Below are positions 9,553 to 18,508 of a stretch of DNA of 64,000 bases, one piece after another. A program made the position numbers and the translations under genes. The notes beneath the pieces were generated by a model. It did not search any database and was not told the DNA's origin. It saw nothing but the letters and a program-made list of their open reading frames with translations. Source of the DNA: Flammeovirga sp. EKP202 (GTDB lineage Bacteria > Bacteroidota > Bacteroidia > Cytophagales > Flammeovirgaceae); NCBI RefSeq assembly GCF_014534745.1, contig NZ_JACVVP010000009.1, positions 62,001 to 126,000 of the forward strand. Direction: 5' to 3'. The first letter of the stretch is position 1. Each line of letters starts with the position of its first letter.

Positions 9553-10923
9553 ATGTTTGATAATCTTAGTAACAGGATTGATCGTGCCATTAAAAACCTA
9601 AAAGGTGAAGGTTCGATCAGTGAAATTAACGTTGCTTCAACTGTAAAGGAGATTCGTCGTGCTTTACTAGAAGCCGATGTTAACTTTAAAGTAGCTAAAG
9701 AAATTACGAATGAAATTCGTGAACAAGCTTTAGGAGAGAACATTCTTATTGACGTAAAACCAGGTCAATTATTCACGAAAATTGTTAGTGATAAATTAAC
9801 AGAGTTGATGGGTGGCGAAATGGTTGCTTTTGCTCCACAAGGTAACCCGGCAACTGTTTTGATTTCTGGTCTTCAAGGTTCTGGTAAAACTACTTTTACA
9901 GGTAAGCTTGGATTAAGATTAAAAAAACAAGGTCAACAAGTATTATTAGTTGCAGCTGACGTTTACCGTCCTGCCGCTATTGATCAGTTGGAAACATTGG
10001 GTGAGCAAATTGGTGTTGATGTTTACACTGAACGTGAAAACAAAAACCCTGTAGAGATTGCTCAAAACGCTGTTAAGTTTGCGAAACAAAACGGTAAAAG
10101 CATTGTTGTAGTCGATACAGCAGGTCGTTTAGCTGTTGATGAGCAAATGATGGCAGAGATCGAAGCTGTAAAGAAAGAATTGAACCCGTCAGAAACACTA
10201 TTCGTAGTGGATTCGATGACTGGTCAAGATGCCGTAAATACAGCGAAGACCTTCAACGATCGTTTAGATTTTGATGGTGTTGTTCTTACAAAGTTAGATG
10301 GTGATACTCGTGGAGGTGCAGCTCTTTCTATTCGTAGAGTAGTAGACAAGCCTATCAAATTCATCTCAACTGGTGAGAAACTTGAAAATACTTTAGATGA
10401 GTTCTACCCAGATCGTATGGCTCAGCGTATCCTTGGTATGGGTGACGTTGTTTCATTAGTAGAAAGAGCTCAGCAAGCTTTCGATGAAGAAGAGGCGAGA
10501 AGATTAAATAAGAAATTAAGAAAGAACCAATTCGATTTTAATGACTTATTATCTCAAATCCAACACATCAAAAAGATGGGTGATTTGAAGGATTTGATTG
10601 GTATGGTTCCAGGTTTGAACAAAATGGTGAAAGATCAAGAAATTGATTCCGATGCATTCAAGCCAGTAGAAGCAATCATTCAATCAATGACTCCTTACGA
10701 AAGAATGAATCCAGATAGCTTAAACCAATCTCGTAAGAAGCGTTTAGCAAATGGTTCAGGTACTTCAGTGCAACAAGTAAATAACTTGATCAAGCAGTTT
10801 GAAGAAATGCGTAAGATGATGAAGAAAGTAAACAAAATGTCTGGTATTCCAGGTATGAGTAATAAAATGAAAGGTAAAAAGAAAGGATCTTTACGTAGCC
10901 GTTTAGGTGGTAAAAAGAGATAG
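9553..10923 (+). CDS. ffh: Signal recognition particle protein Ffh (SRP54)
   Basis: GTPase subunit of the signal recognition particle. It binds 4.5S RNA and the signal peptides of nascent membrane proteins and docks on FtsY. An N domain (1-90) is followed by the G domain with P-loop GLQGSGKTT (about 107-115), DTAGR near 193, and TKLDGDTRGGA near 250. The M domain from about 300 carries the methionine-rich, basic end (EEMRKMMKKVNKMSGIPGM) that holds RNA and signal sequences. At 456 aa it is full length and unbroken. A good promoter lies just upstream and a terminator just downstream, so it is likely monocistronic. Codon use is biased toward highly expressed codons. The RNA partner is not in this window. 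Confidence 0.98.
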   Translation: MFDNLSNRIDRAIKNLKGEGSISEINVASTVKEIRRALLEADVNFKVAKEITNEIREQALGENILIDVKPGQLFTKIVSDKLTELMGGEMVAFAPQGNPATVLISGLQGSGKTTFTGKLGLRLKKQGQQVLLVAADVYRPAAIDQLETLGEQIGVDVYTERENKNPVEIAQNAVKFAKQNGKSIVVVDTAGRLAVDEQMMAEIEAVKKELNPSETLFVVDSMTGQDAVNTAKTFNDRLDFDGVVLTKLDGDTRGGAALSIRRVVDKPIKFISTGEKLENTLDEFYPDRMAQRILGMGDVVSLVERAQQAFDEEEARRLNKKLRKNQFDFNDLLSQIQHIKKMGDLKDLIGMVPGLNKMVKDQEIDSDAFKPVEAIIQSMTPYERMNPDSLNQSRKKRLANGSGTSVQQVNNLIKQFEEMRKMMKKVNKMSGIPGMSNKMKGKKKGSLRSRLGGKKR

Positions 10924-10947
10924 TTTTACCTCATTGTGATATTTAAG

Positions 10948-10982
10948 AACCACTTTAATTTTAAATTAGAGTGGTTTTTTTT
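10948..10982 (+). terminator. ffh terminator
   Basis: Stem AACCACTTTAAT pairs, with one mismatch, with ATTAGAGTGGTT and is followed directly by a run of 8 T, 25 bases after the ffh stop. Confidence 0.8.
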
Positions 10983-11249
10983 GTAGTATGAAAACTGTAT
11001 TTCTCATTTCTTACATTAGATTTTAAAGTGCTTTAAACCTTTTTCATGTGAAGAAATAAAAGTGAAGGGACTATTCGTTTGATTATTGTATTATTTCAAT
11101 ATACATCATTATTATTAATGAAATTTGGGTTATTAAATTACATTATTCTTTTTTAAGAAGTTCAAACTTACATAATTGGAATGAATAATACTTTTGAGGT
11201 GTTATGTAAATGCGTTTGTAAACATTTAAAACCTAATAGTTATAGCTCA
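10983..11249. other. Intergenic region upstream of the LruC lipoprotein gene
   Basis: About 270 bases with no ORF or RNA that I can support. The only notable element is an inverted repeat, TTTAAAG / CTTTAAA with a 2-base spacer, at 11022-11037. It could be an operator or chance in AT-rich DNA. No exact TAnnTTTG element was found. Confidence 0.4.
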
Positions 11250-13247
11250 ATGAATATCCAATCCTTTATTAAAATAGGTTTGATATTATCTCTTATCGGA
11301 TTTTCTTTTTCATGTACTAAAACTGTTGAAGAAGAAATCAATGACGATTTAAATAATGATCCAACCCCCCAAACTAACAGTAGCGTAGATGATATTGAAG
11401 TACCTGCTGATTTTAACTATGATGTAACTCAATCTTTTAACATTGAAATCTCATCTTCTGCTTTTACAGGTAAAGCATTGTATTCTATCTATATGATAGA
11501 TGATCAAGGTAATTACACCAAACTAGGGAATACTATTTCAAGTGAAGAAGGTAATTCTAGTTACAGAGTAACTTTACCTTCATATGTAGAAAGACTATAT
11601 GTTGTCAAAAGACTCAAAGGTAAAGAGTGGTACAAGTTAGTGACAGTCACCAGTAATGAACTTGAAGTTGATTTTGATAAATTGGCTCAAGAAATGACTT
11701 CATCCAATAGAAGAGCTTTGGCAAGTTGTGAGGATTATGTTTATGCAATGAATCACCAAGGAGCCTTTTTTAGTATTGCCATTGAAAGTGATACGTATGA
11801 CCAAACCGATTATGGTACCATCAACACTGGAGGCTATGCGATGGCTTACGATCAAGAAAATGATATTTTCTATTATGATGTAAATGGAACACTATATTCT
11901 TACAATAAAGATACAGAGACCACTTCTACCATTAAAAAGTTAACAACAGGTATAAGTGGATTAGATAACGGCTACCCAAGAATGGCTTTTAACAAATGGG
12001 ATGGCTTACTTTACATTGGTAACGGTTCTAATTATGCCATGATTGATCCAACCAATGGTAATGTAGTCAAAACGCTTACCGGAACAGGAATTTCAAATAG
12101 TCAAAATGGAGGAGGAGACCTTACTTTCGGGTCTGATGGTACAATTTACCAAGCATGTTCGGGTGGTTTATTTAGATTGGCTGTAAATGAAGATAGTACA
12201 AACTTGGTTGCTACTAGGGTCAGTGCTGATAACTTCCCTTATTATCTTACAGGTGTGACGATAGACCGCTTTGACTATATCTATGCTTCGACAAATGAAT
12301 CAAATAGTAAATTGATTTATATGGATGTAAAAGATGGTTCATTTATAGTAGTAGCTTCAGTAGGAAGAAAAATGAATGACCTTACATCGTTTAGATGTAG
12401 TGAGAGTGACTTTGAAGGAGAGGATTCTGATAATGATGGTATTGTAGATGGCTTTGATGATTATCCGAATGATCCTGATAAAGCTTTTGATCAATATACA
12501 CCTGGTGAAAATGGATTTGGAACTTTTGCTTTTGAAGATTTATATCCACAAAAAGGAGATTATGACTTCAATGATATTATGGTACAATACAGACACAATT
12601 TTGTTGCAAATGGACAAAATAAAGTGGTGAAAGTGTATTCTACTTTTGTTGTGAAGTCTGTTCGTTCTGACTTACCGTGTGGTTTTGCTTATCAATTACC
12701 AATTCATGCGGATTCGATAGCTAGTGTGACAGGCTCTAAAATATTGACAGGAGTAGTTGCTTTAGATGCTAAAGGATTAGAAACAGGAATTGATCCTGCA
12801 GCACCTGTATTGATCGTTTTTGATAACCACTTTGGTTTGGTGAAAGGAGATGGTAATATTAAGAAAAGTGATGAATTCATTATTGAAACCACATTTGTCA
12901 ATCCAGTGGACATGAGTTCGTTCCCAGTAGAGGGTTTCAATCCATTTATTTTTATCAATCAAGTGAGATCAAACGAATTGCACTTGGCCAATGGGACACC
13001 AACAGAAAAGTACGATCAATCGTTAAGAACTGCTGGAGAAGATAGTGGAAATTATAAAACGGCAGAAGGGCACCCATGGGGATTACATATTGCTCATAGA
13101 TTCCACCCGCCAAAAGAAAGTATAGATATTACAAATGCATATGTAAACTTTAGAGAGTTTGTTGAAAGTGCTGGCGTCAATCGAAAAAATTGGTATACCG
13201 ATGACGCAGGGAATCGAGAGACAAGTTTAATGTATTTTGATGAGTAA
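11250..13247 (+). CDS. LruC-domain lipoprotein
   Basis: Predicted surface or outer-membrane lipoprotein of unknown function. I take the start at ATG 11250 rather than the in-frame ATG at 11181, because the shorter form begins with a classic lipoprotein signal (MNIQSFIKIGLILSLIGFSF followed by the lipid-modified Cys). The middle (about 130-390) has repeated beta-strand units (DQENDIFYYDVNGTLYSYN, NKWDGLLYIGNGSNYAMID) that look like a propeller. Then comes a calcium-type loop, DNDGIVDGFDDYPNDP, leading into the LruC/DUF4842 domain (TPGENGFGTFAFEDLYP, GDYDFNDIMVQY, later NPFIFINQ and HPWGLHI-like blocks). LruC proteins are known from Leptospira and many Bacteroidota. It stands alone between terminators. 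The family call is good; its ligand is unknown. Confidence 0.88.
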   Translation: MNIQSFIKIGLILSLIGFSFSCTKTVEEEINDDLNNDPTPQTNSSVDDIEVPADFNYDVTQSFNIEISSSAFTGKALYSIYMIDDQGNYTKLGNTISSEEGNSSYRVTLPSYVERLYVVKRLKGKEWYKLVTVTSNELEVDFDKLAQEMTSSNRRALASCEDYVYAMNHQGAFFSIAIESDTYDQTDYGTINTGGYAMAYDQENDIFYYDVNGTLYSYNKDTETTSTIKKLTTGISGLDNGYPRMAFNKWDGLLYIGNGSNYAMIDPTNGNVVKTLTGTGISNSQNGGGDLTFGSDGTIYQACSGGLFRLAVNEDSTNLVATRVSADNFPYYLTGVTIDRFDYIYASTNESNSKLIYMDVKDGSFIVVASVGRKMNDLTSFRCSESDFEGEDSDNDGIVDGFDDYPNDPDKAFDQYTPGENGFGTFAFEDLYPQKGDYDFNDIMVQYRHNFVANGQNKVVKVYSTFVVKSVRSDLPCGFAYQLPIHADSIASVTGSKILTGVVALDAKGLETGIDPAAPVLIVFDNHFGLVKGDGNIKKSDEFIIETTFVNPVDMSSFPVEGFNPFIFINQVRSNELHLANGTPTEKYDQSLRTAGEDSGNYKTAEGHPWGLHIAHRFHPPKESIDITNAYVNFREFVESAGVNRKNWYTDDAGNRETSLMYFDE

Positions 13248-13300
13248 CATAACCACAATGAAGAAATTACTTCTTCAAACTCACAACTAGTTTAATAAAA

Positions 13301-13338
13301 AGTCACCATAATTAATTTTATGGTGACTCTCTTTTTTA
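13301..13338. terminator. Terminator between the LruC gene and mgsA
   Basis: An 11-bp perfect stem AGTCACCATAA / TTATGGTGACT with a 6-base loop, followed by a T-rich tract. It lies between convergent genes and probably serves both. Confidence 0.8.
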
Positions 13339-13353
13339 CAAAGTTTTGTACAA

Positions 13354-13740
13354 TTACTTTGAGAATTTTCTGATACCTTCCATGAGTAAGTGTCCTGAAG
13401 CTGGGTTTGTAGCTAATGGCACATCATATAAATCACAAACTCTCATCAACATCTGAACATCTGGTTCATGTGGGTGCTTTCCTAGTGGATCTCTGAAGAA
13501 GAAAACTGCATCTACATCACCTTCTGCAACTAATGCAGCAATTTGAGCATCACCACCTTTTGGTCCAGAAAGTTTACAATCTACTTCTAAGCCTGCTTTT
13601 ACTAAATGACTACCTGTTGTACCGGTAGCAACAATTTGCTTATTTTCTAGTACATCCATGTGATCTTTGAAAAAGCCCACCATCTCTGCTTTTTTGCCAT
13701 CGTGGGCAATCATTGCTACTTTTTTGAATTCAGTATGCAT
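13354..13740 (-). CDS. mgsA: Methylglyoxal synthase
   Basis: Converts dihydroxyacetone phosphate to methylglyoxal and phosphate, a bypass that relieves phosphosugar build-up in the cytoplasm. The family core is complete: AMIAHDGKKAEMV at the start, GTTGS (phosphate loop), SGPKGGDAQIAA with the catalytic Asp, VFFFRDPLGKHPHEPDV and CDLYDVPLATNPASGHLL. I choose ATG 13740 (128 aa). A longer frame runs up to 13824, but its extra 28 residues match nothing in the family, while MgsA proteins normally begin just before the VAMIAHD strand. It is downstream of the CHASE2-like gene on the same strand, 156 bases away, and ends at a terminator. Confidence 0.95.
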   Translation of the reverse strand: MHTEFKKVAMIAHDGKKAEMVGFFKDHMDVLENKQIVATGTTGSHLVKAGLEVDCKLSGPKGGDAQIAALVAEGDVDAVFFFRDPLGKHPHEPDVQMLMRVCDLYDVPLATNPASGHLLMEGIRKFSK

Positions 13741-13896
13741 ATTAATAAGTATCGAGTTTATTTGATTTAGCTCAAAAAAAGAGCACGTAATGAGTACATC
13801 CTCAAAACATGCTCCAAAATACAATACAATTTTTATAAAATTGAATGATCTATATTACTAAAAGTAATTTGAAATCAAATTTGTTCAACTCTGAAT

Positions 13897-15177
13897 TTAT
13901 TTGTCTTCTTGAACCGTTTCTGTTTCCAATTTTTTGTCAGATTCGGCATCTTTTTCCTCTATCCACTCTTTATAAAATAACAATCCTTGCTCTAGTGCAT
14001 ACATATAGAATGACAATACAAGAATAGTCAAGTGAATATTGAACAAGGTATAAGAGATGACTGACATTACTGCAAAATAAATCAGATAGAACAAGGAATC
14101 TTGAAGTAGTTCAACAAGGAAGTGATCTGATTCGAAGAATTTCTGCATAAATACAGTAATTGGATCTTTAAACGTAAGTGCTTTATGAGAGATAAACGTA
14201 AAGCAGATAAATATAAAGATAAAGAAGCCAATTGTGATTTTATTATAGCCTTTTTCTAATGTGATAAAGGCATTCGTTAGAATCAGAGGACCAGGCATAA
14301 ATCCATAGATTGTCTTATGAATATCTCGGTCTTCAAAATCACCTAATACAATAATTCTATCTTTAGTAAAATCTTCTACTAAAAAAGGAGGCATACTCAG
14401 TAATTCGTGCATCTGAATGTAAGTGTAGTTATTCGCTACAAACAAGTCATAAGGTCGAATAGGGTAATCTAAAATATATCCATTGAGCATATAATTACCT
14501 CTAAATTTACTGAAGAAGTATCCTCTTTCTAAGGTGTCACCATAAATTTGTTCAGCCATCAAGAGGGGTGTAGTTTTCAAAGAATCACCTTGCATCAAAT
14601 GATACTTCAAAGTAATAGTTTCTTCATGGTTTAGCTCTTGCACTTGCAAATCGGACAAACCGAGTGGAACATCTACTACAGGATATTTTGGAGCATTATT
14701 AGCTCCTTTATGATAGGAAACAATGGTATTTTTAGCTTTTTGAAATTCAGCTTCCATCAAACTATCATCCTCTGATTTATCATAAAAACGAATATCGACT
14801 AATAGAAATTCGTGATTGTCGGGCTTTTGGTTCAAAAGCGATAGAAATTGTGTAATGGATTTTCGATTTGTGATATCTACATTTCCAATCACAAAATCAT
14901 TGGTGTCTACTTTAGCGGTGAGATCTTTTTCCCAAGAACAGTTGACAAAAAGGAAACGGTCTTTAGAAGGCTTTTCTTCTGCTTTAAATAATGCATTTCG
15001 TGTGGCTGACATTAATTCAATCAGTAGAATTTCATCAGGCATTACATATACGATAGTCATATAAAATAATAGCCCTACCATCATTATTATTGCATTAATG
15101 GAAGATAATCCCCACATCAGAGATTTGTTCCTTTGCATTCTAAAAATTAAACGTTTGTCTTTTTTTTCGGAAGTCAT
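13897..15177 (-). CDS. CHASE2-like sensor membrane protein without output domain
   Basis: A membrane protein with a large extracytoplasmic domain resembling CHASE2. One transmembrane helix (about 22-45) is followed by ~265 outside residues, then three or four helices near 310-335 and 360-410, and a short charged cytoplasmic tail. CHASE2-like marks are DRIIVLGDFEDRDIHKTIYG and MPGPLILTNAFITLE (about 285-320), matching the family's V-x-I-G-x-F-x-D ... T-x-x-G ... PG-x-x-x-x-A-x pattern. Typical CHASE2 proteins carry kinase or cyclase outputs; none is present here, so it must signal through a partner or serve another role. A FecR-like secreted protein gene lies 82 bases upstream, with a hairpin between them. 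Similar FecR/CHASE2 pairings are known in other bacteria. Domain call moderate. Confidence 0.72.
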   Translation of the reverse strand: MTSEKKDKRLIFRMQRNKSLMWGLSSINAIIMMVGLLFYMTIVYVMPDEILLIELMSATRNALFKAEEKPSKDRFLFVNCSWEKDLTAKVDTNDFVIGNVDITNRKSITQFLSLLNQKPDNHEFLLVDIRFYDKSEDDSLMEAEFQKAKNTIVSYHKGANNAPKYPVVDVPLGLSDLQVQELNHEETITLKYHLMQGDSLKTTPLLMAEQIYGDTLERGYFFSKFRGNYMLNGYILDYPIRPYDLFVANNYTYIQMHELLSMPPFLVEDFTKDRIIVLGDFEDRDIHKTIYGFMPGPLILTNAFITLEKGYNKITIGFFIFIFICFTFISHKALTFKDPITVFMQKFFESDHFLVELLQDSLFYLIYFAVMSVISYTLFNIHLTILVLSFYMYALEQGLLFYKEWIEEKDAESDKKLETETVQEDK

Positions 15178-15204
15178 GTTGTACTATTAAAAGTCTTAAA
15201 TCAT

Positions 15205-15241
15205 AAAAAAAGCAAGACAATAATAATGCCTTGCTTTTTTT
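15205..15241 (-). terminator. Hairpin between the FecR-like and CHASE2-like genes
   Basis: A 12-bp stem AAAAAAAGCAAG / CTTGCTTTTTTT lies between two minus-strand genes. It has the form of an intrinsic terminator and would end or attenuate the upstream greB/FecR-like transcript before the CHASE2-like gene. Confidence 0.75.
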
Positions 15242-15259
15242 GCAGAATATATTTTTTGA

Positions 15260-16093
15260 TTAAATAATTCCTTCGTCTTTGATCCATTCATTAAACATCT
15301 CAAAATCTGTTTGACCATAGATGTCTAATACATATTGATAAAGTTCAGCCTGAATTTCTTCTGCTTTTTCAGTCTGATTTGTAGAAAGGAATGATTTTAA
15401 AGAAATCAACTCTTCTTTTAATTGATCTTGGTTGACAAAAATAGGATTGAAACTTCCAATGTGATCAATTTTTCTAGAAGCTTTTACTACATAGTAAACA
15501 TCTACGGTTTCAATCTCATCTAGGCTTGCACCTTCAAATAATCTTTCTTTCTCTAAAAGAAGTTTGTTGTCTCCATAGTTAGGGATCCATCTGTTGAAGA
15601 TCTCTTCACCTGATGTAAATCTTAAAGCCATTTGCTTCTCTTCGTTAAGAGGATATTTTTCTTGATTAATATCTAGGATGATTGAATCTGTGATGAAAAC
15701 ATAGGCGTCTCCATTGAAGTAATCACTAATATTGGCTACTGATTCAAAAAGTACGCTACGAGTACTCATTTGCTTGTTGGATTGAATCGGAAATAAAACT
15801 TCAGAAACTAAGCTCATAAATTCACCAGTAGGTGATTTTTTACTTTTACTTCCATCTAAAAGCATTTTACCAGTGCTTTTTCCAATAACGATGGCTTTTG
15901 CGTTGTTGGAACCAAATGAAAGAGAGGCATCTTTACTGATCATATCGCCTACTTTCAAGTTTACATTATTGGTAGTATTTAAGATGTCACCACTAACATG
16001 TAAAACGTAAAGATCTTGGGCAAGAGTAAAGTGAGAGATTAACAAGGTAATCAGTGTACTAAAAAAAAATCTTTTTGTTATAAAGTTCATCAT
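15260..16093 (-). CDS. Secreted FecR-like protein
   Basis: An exported protein of uncertain function. Residues 1-25 form a Sec signal peptide ending TLAQ. Residues 28-85 show a FecR-like beta pattern: VLHVSGDILNTTNNVNLKVGD, then KDASLSFGSNNAKAIVIG and GKMLLDG. The rest (about 120-277) is a mixed alpha/beta region with an aromatic- and acid-rich end, and I recognise no family in it. Such free-standing FecR-like periplasmic proteins often accompany CHASE2 membrane proteins; here a CHASE2-like gene follows on the same strand. It starts 15 bases after the greB-like stop, so the two are likely co-transcribed. A terminator follows it. The FecR assignment is by strand pattern only. Confidence 0.6.
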   Translation of the reverse strand: MMNFITKRFFFSTLITLLISHFTLAQDLYVLHVSGDILNTTNNVNLKVGDMISKDASLSFGSNNAKAIVIGKSTGKMLLDGSKSKKSPTGEFMSLVSEVLFPIQSNKQMSTRSVLFESVANISDYFNGDAYVFITDSIILDINQEKYPLNEEKQMALRFTSGEEIFNRWIPNYGDNKLLLEKERLFEGASLDEIETVDVYYVVKASRKIDHIGSFNPIFVNQDQLKEELISLKSFLSTNQTEKAEEIQAELYQYVLDIYGQTDFEMFNEWIKDEGII

Positions 16094-16108
16094 TGTACTT
16101 GTATGTGG

Positions 16109-16573
16109 TTAATATTTAACCTTAAGAATTGTAAATATTTTTTTGCCGGCTGGAGTAACTACTTCTACTGAGTCACCGACAGATTGATTCAATAATGATT
16201 TTCCGATTGGAGAAGCAATACTAATACTTTGCTTTTTGATATCAGCTTCATCAGGGCCTACTAACCTCAATGTCATTTCCCTGTTGGTTTGGTCTTTAAA
16301 CGTTACATAAGCACTAAACATAGCTCTTGTATCGTCTACCTTTTGATCAAAAACTTTTAATGTATTGATTCTTCTTCTTAAGTAAGTTAAACGTCCATCT
16401 ATCTCACGAAGTTTTTTCTTACCATAAATATATTCAGCATTTTCAGAACGGTCGCCCATTGCAGCTGCGTCACTTACAGCTTGAGTAACTACTTTTCGTT
16501 CTTCCCAAATCTCCTGCACTTCGTTTTGCAGAGACTCCATTCCTTCTTTTGTAATATAAGTAGATTTATTCAT
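16109..16573 (-). CDS. GreA/GreB-family transcript cleavage factor (GreB-like)
   Basis: Binds the secondary channel of RNA polymerase and stimulates cleavage of backtracked transcripts. The N-terminal coiled coil (about 5-75) carries the GreB-type tip GDRSENAEYIYGKKKLREID, whose D and E residues coordinate the catalytic Mg2+. The C-terminal FKBP-like domain ends SIASPIGKSLLNQSVGDSVEVVTPAGKK. The fit is nearer to GreB than GreA. I set the start at ATG 16573 (154 aa). A longer frame up to 16618 adds a hydrophobic stretch foreign to the family, and a minus-strand -7 element (16595-16602) lies inside that extension, which argues against it. The FecR-like gene follows after 15 bases. Confidence 0.93.
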   Translation of the reverse strand: MNKSTYITKEGMESLQNEVQEIWEERKVVTQAVSDAAAMGDRSENAEYIYGKKKLREIDGRLTYLRRRINTLKVFDQKVDDTRAMFSAYVTFKDQTNREMTLRLVGPDEADIKKQSISIASPIGKSLLNQSVGDSVEVVTPAGKKIFTILKVKY

Positions 16574-16594
16574 TCTCTTTAAATAATTAAAAAA

Positions 16595-16602
16595 CAAAAA
16601 TA
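16595..16602 (-). promoter_or_regulatory. Putative -7 promoter element of the greB-like gene
   Basis: Minus-strand TATTTTTG, an exact match to TAnnTTTG, 21 bases before the chosen start at 16573. It would give a very short leader and excludes the longer start at 16618. Confidence 0.45.
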
Positions 16603-16681
16603 TGAATAAATAAGACAATTATGATAAAGCACTTTGAATTTTTAGGGAATCCTATCATATAGAATCATATTAATTGCTTTT

Positions 16682-16689
16682 TAACTTTG
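16682..16689 (+). promoter_or_regulatory. Putative -7 promoter element of the flippase gene
   Basis: TAACTTTG matches TAnnTTTG 49 bases before the ATG at 16739. No clear -33 element was found at normal spacing. Confidence 0.4.
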
Positions 16690-16738
16690 AATACAATTAT
16701 TATTCCTATTTAATTTGCTAAAGGATCAACATTAATCT

Positions 16739-18148
16739 ATGCTTCAAAAAGTACTTTCTAATTCCTTTATCTATGGAATAGCACCTCAGTTTATAGGGGT
16801 AGTAAACATGCTTTTACTTCCTCTGATTACACCTCATCTTACTGCTTTTGATTACGGCCTTTATGGAGTGGTCAATGCTTTTATGATGGGTATTGGGCTA
16901 TTTCAGTTCTTAGGGTTAACGATAATAGTAATGAATGCCTTTTACAAGCACCCCCAAACGTACATCTGGATTTGGAGAAAAGTACTTGGAGTATTAATAG
17001 TATGGAATTTTCCTTTTATCATATTTCAAAGTATAGTTCTTTTTTTGGTGATTCCTGAAGATGCAGGAAATAATAAATTAACCATTGTGACTTTAGCTGC
17101 ATTACCCATATTATTCAATTCAACGTTTACTTTTTTAGGTTCTATTTATCATCAGTTACAACTGAACCCTAAAGCATTATTTTTTAGGACAATTGGAGTT
17201 GGATTGTTGGTGGCATTCATGAATTATCACCTTATTGTACAACTTCAATTGGGGTATATGGGATGGTTTTACGCCAATGCTGTAGGAGCTATTTTAATGG
17301 GATTGTCTTATATATCTCTTTTTATTAAAATAAGACTTTATCCCGTTTTTAGATCCTTTTCTAAAGTAAAGACAATGCTAAAGCTAGGTATGTCAACAAT
17401 GCCTCATCATTTTTCAAATTATATTTTGGATTACTCTGACCGTGTGTTGATGGAATTTATGAATATTCCAATTCACGCAATTGGTCGGTACAACTTATCC
17501 TATTCTATTGGAGATAGAGTCTTTCAACTGAGTAAAGGTGTTGGTTTTGCAGTAGTTCCGGTCATTATTGATTTATATAAAAAAGGGAAAATTAATGAGA
17601 TACAGAACATCATTCGAAAACTTACAATAATCTTTGTTTTAAGTACAATTACAGTGAGTATTTGGACTAAAGAGATTTTTGAAATTTTGGTAAGAAATGA
17701 AAGCTTAAAAGATGTATATCACATTGCGATTGTTATCATATTGTCAATGAATTATAGACCTTATTTCTTGCTTTGCACATCAATTCTTGAATATAAAGAA
17801 AAGACGAAGTTTCTGTCCAATTTATCAGTAGGAGTTACAGTATTTAATGTAATGTCAAATTTAGCGTTGTTGCCTATTTTTGGAATTATGGGCGCAGCTG
17901 TCACTACTTTTATCAGCTATTTTATTTATGGTTTTGTAAGCTTTTTTATCTCCCAATTCACCTTGTCTGTTTTCAATAAGAAAGAAATAATTTTCACAAT
18001 GATAGTGATCTTACTAGCATTATATTTATCAATAAAAATTGTAGTGGTTTCTATCCTAATAAAAGCGATTATTTCAGTTATTATGACAGGACTGATACTC
18101 GCAATATACATATCCTCTAAGTGGACAAAACCTGAAACAACCACTTAA
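16739..18148 (+). CDS. Polysaccharide flippase, Wzx/MATE-like
   Basis: An integral membrane protein of 469 aa with about 12-14 hydrophobic helices, of the polysaccharide-transporter family that flips lipid-linked oligosaccharides across the inner membrane. The N-terminus NSFIYGIAPQFIGVVNMLLLP and the next segment FDYGLYGVVNAFM fit the family's first helix pair, with the conserved G-x-Y after helix 1. A charged loop near 210-240 (SKVKTMLKLGMSTMPHHFSNYILDYSDRVLME) matches the start of the second half. No glycosyltransferase or polymerase genes follow, so it is not in a full polysaccharide locus; a GT4 gene lies 13 kb away and an MBOAT acyltransferase gene 0.9 kb downstream on the other strand. 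The substrate is unknown. Confidence 0.85.
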   Translation: MLQKVLSNSFIYGIAPQFIGVVNMLLLPLITPHLTAFDYGLYGVVNAFMMGIGLFQFLGLTIIVMNAFYKHPQTYIWIWRKVLGVLIVWNFPFIIFQSIVLFLVIPEDAGNNKLTIVTLAALPILFNSTFTFLGSIYHQLQLNPKALFFRTIGVGLLVAFMNYHLIVQLQLGYMGWFYANAVGAILMGLSYISLFIKIRLYPVFRSFSKVKTMLKLGMSTMPHHFSNYILDYSDRVLMEFMNIPIHAIGRYNLSYSIGDRVFQLSKGVGFAVVPVIIDLYKKGKINEIQNIIRKLTIIFVLSTITVSIWTKEIFEILVRNESLKDVYHIAIVIILSMNYRPYFLLCTSILEYKEKTKFLSNLSVGVTVFNVMSNLALLPIFGIMGAAVTTFISYFIYGFVSFFISQFTLSVFNKKEIIFTMIVILLALYLSIKIVVVSILIKAIISVIMTGLILAIYISSKWTKPETTT

Positions 18149-18175
18149 TACATGATAAACTTATTAAAAATACTC

Positions 18176-18466
18176 CTATGACTTCATTAAAAACTTCAAC
18201 TCATCACAAGTTTTGCTAGGGACGAATTCAGTGATATCATAATCAGCGAGTTCATTCTGATGAAAAGGATCCTTTTCAAGGATGGCTAATAATTCAGTTT
18301 TTGACTCAATATTGGATAAAATTACTCCACCGGTTCTTGGGACTTTTCGGCCTGAAGCAAGAAAGTGCCCTAAATTATATTGCTCATTGAGGTATTCAAT
18401 ATGTTGCTCAAGGTATTGGTCAACCTGCTTTAAGTCAGCTTTATAGGTTAGATTGATGATAAACAT
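18176..18466 (-). CDS. YciI-family protein
   Basis: A small cytoplasmic protein of the YciI family (dimeric alpha-beta barrel fold). Family marks are the start MFIINLTYKADLKQVDQYLEQH, the central HFLASGRKVPRTGGVILS with the conserved G-x-x-x-P-x-x-G-G, and the end DPFHQNELADYDITEFVPSK with the D-P-F. The D and H residues form the proposed active site, although the reaction is unknown for most members. At 96 aa it has the usual size. It is last in a same-strand run MBOAT-MepB-YciI only in position: transcription runs from MBOAT (20529) through MepB to this gene with gaps of 20 and 42 bases, so one operon is likely. Confidence 0.9.
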   Translation of the reverse strand: MFIINLTYKADLKQVDQYLEQHIEYLNEQYNLGHFLASGRKVPRTGGVILSNIESKTELLAILEKDPFHQNELADYDITEFVPSKTCDELKFLMKS

Positions 18467-18508
18467 TTTATTGTATTTTAGTAGTTCGTTTTTATTTGAT
18501 TATTTCAA

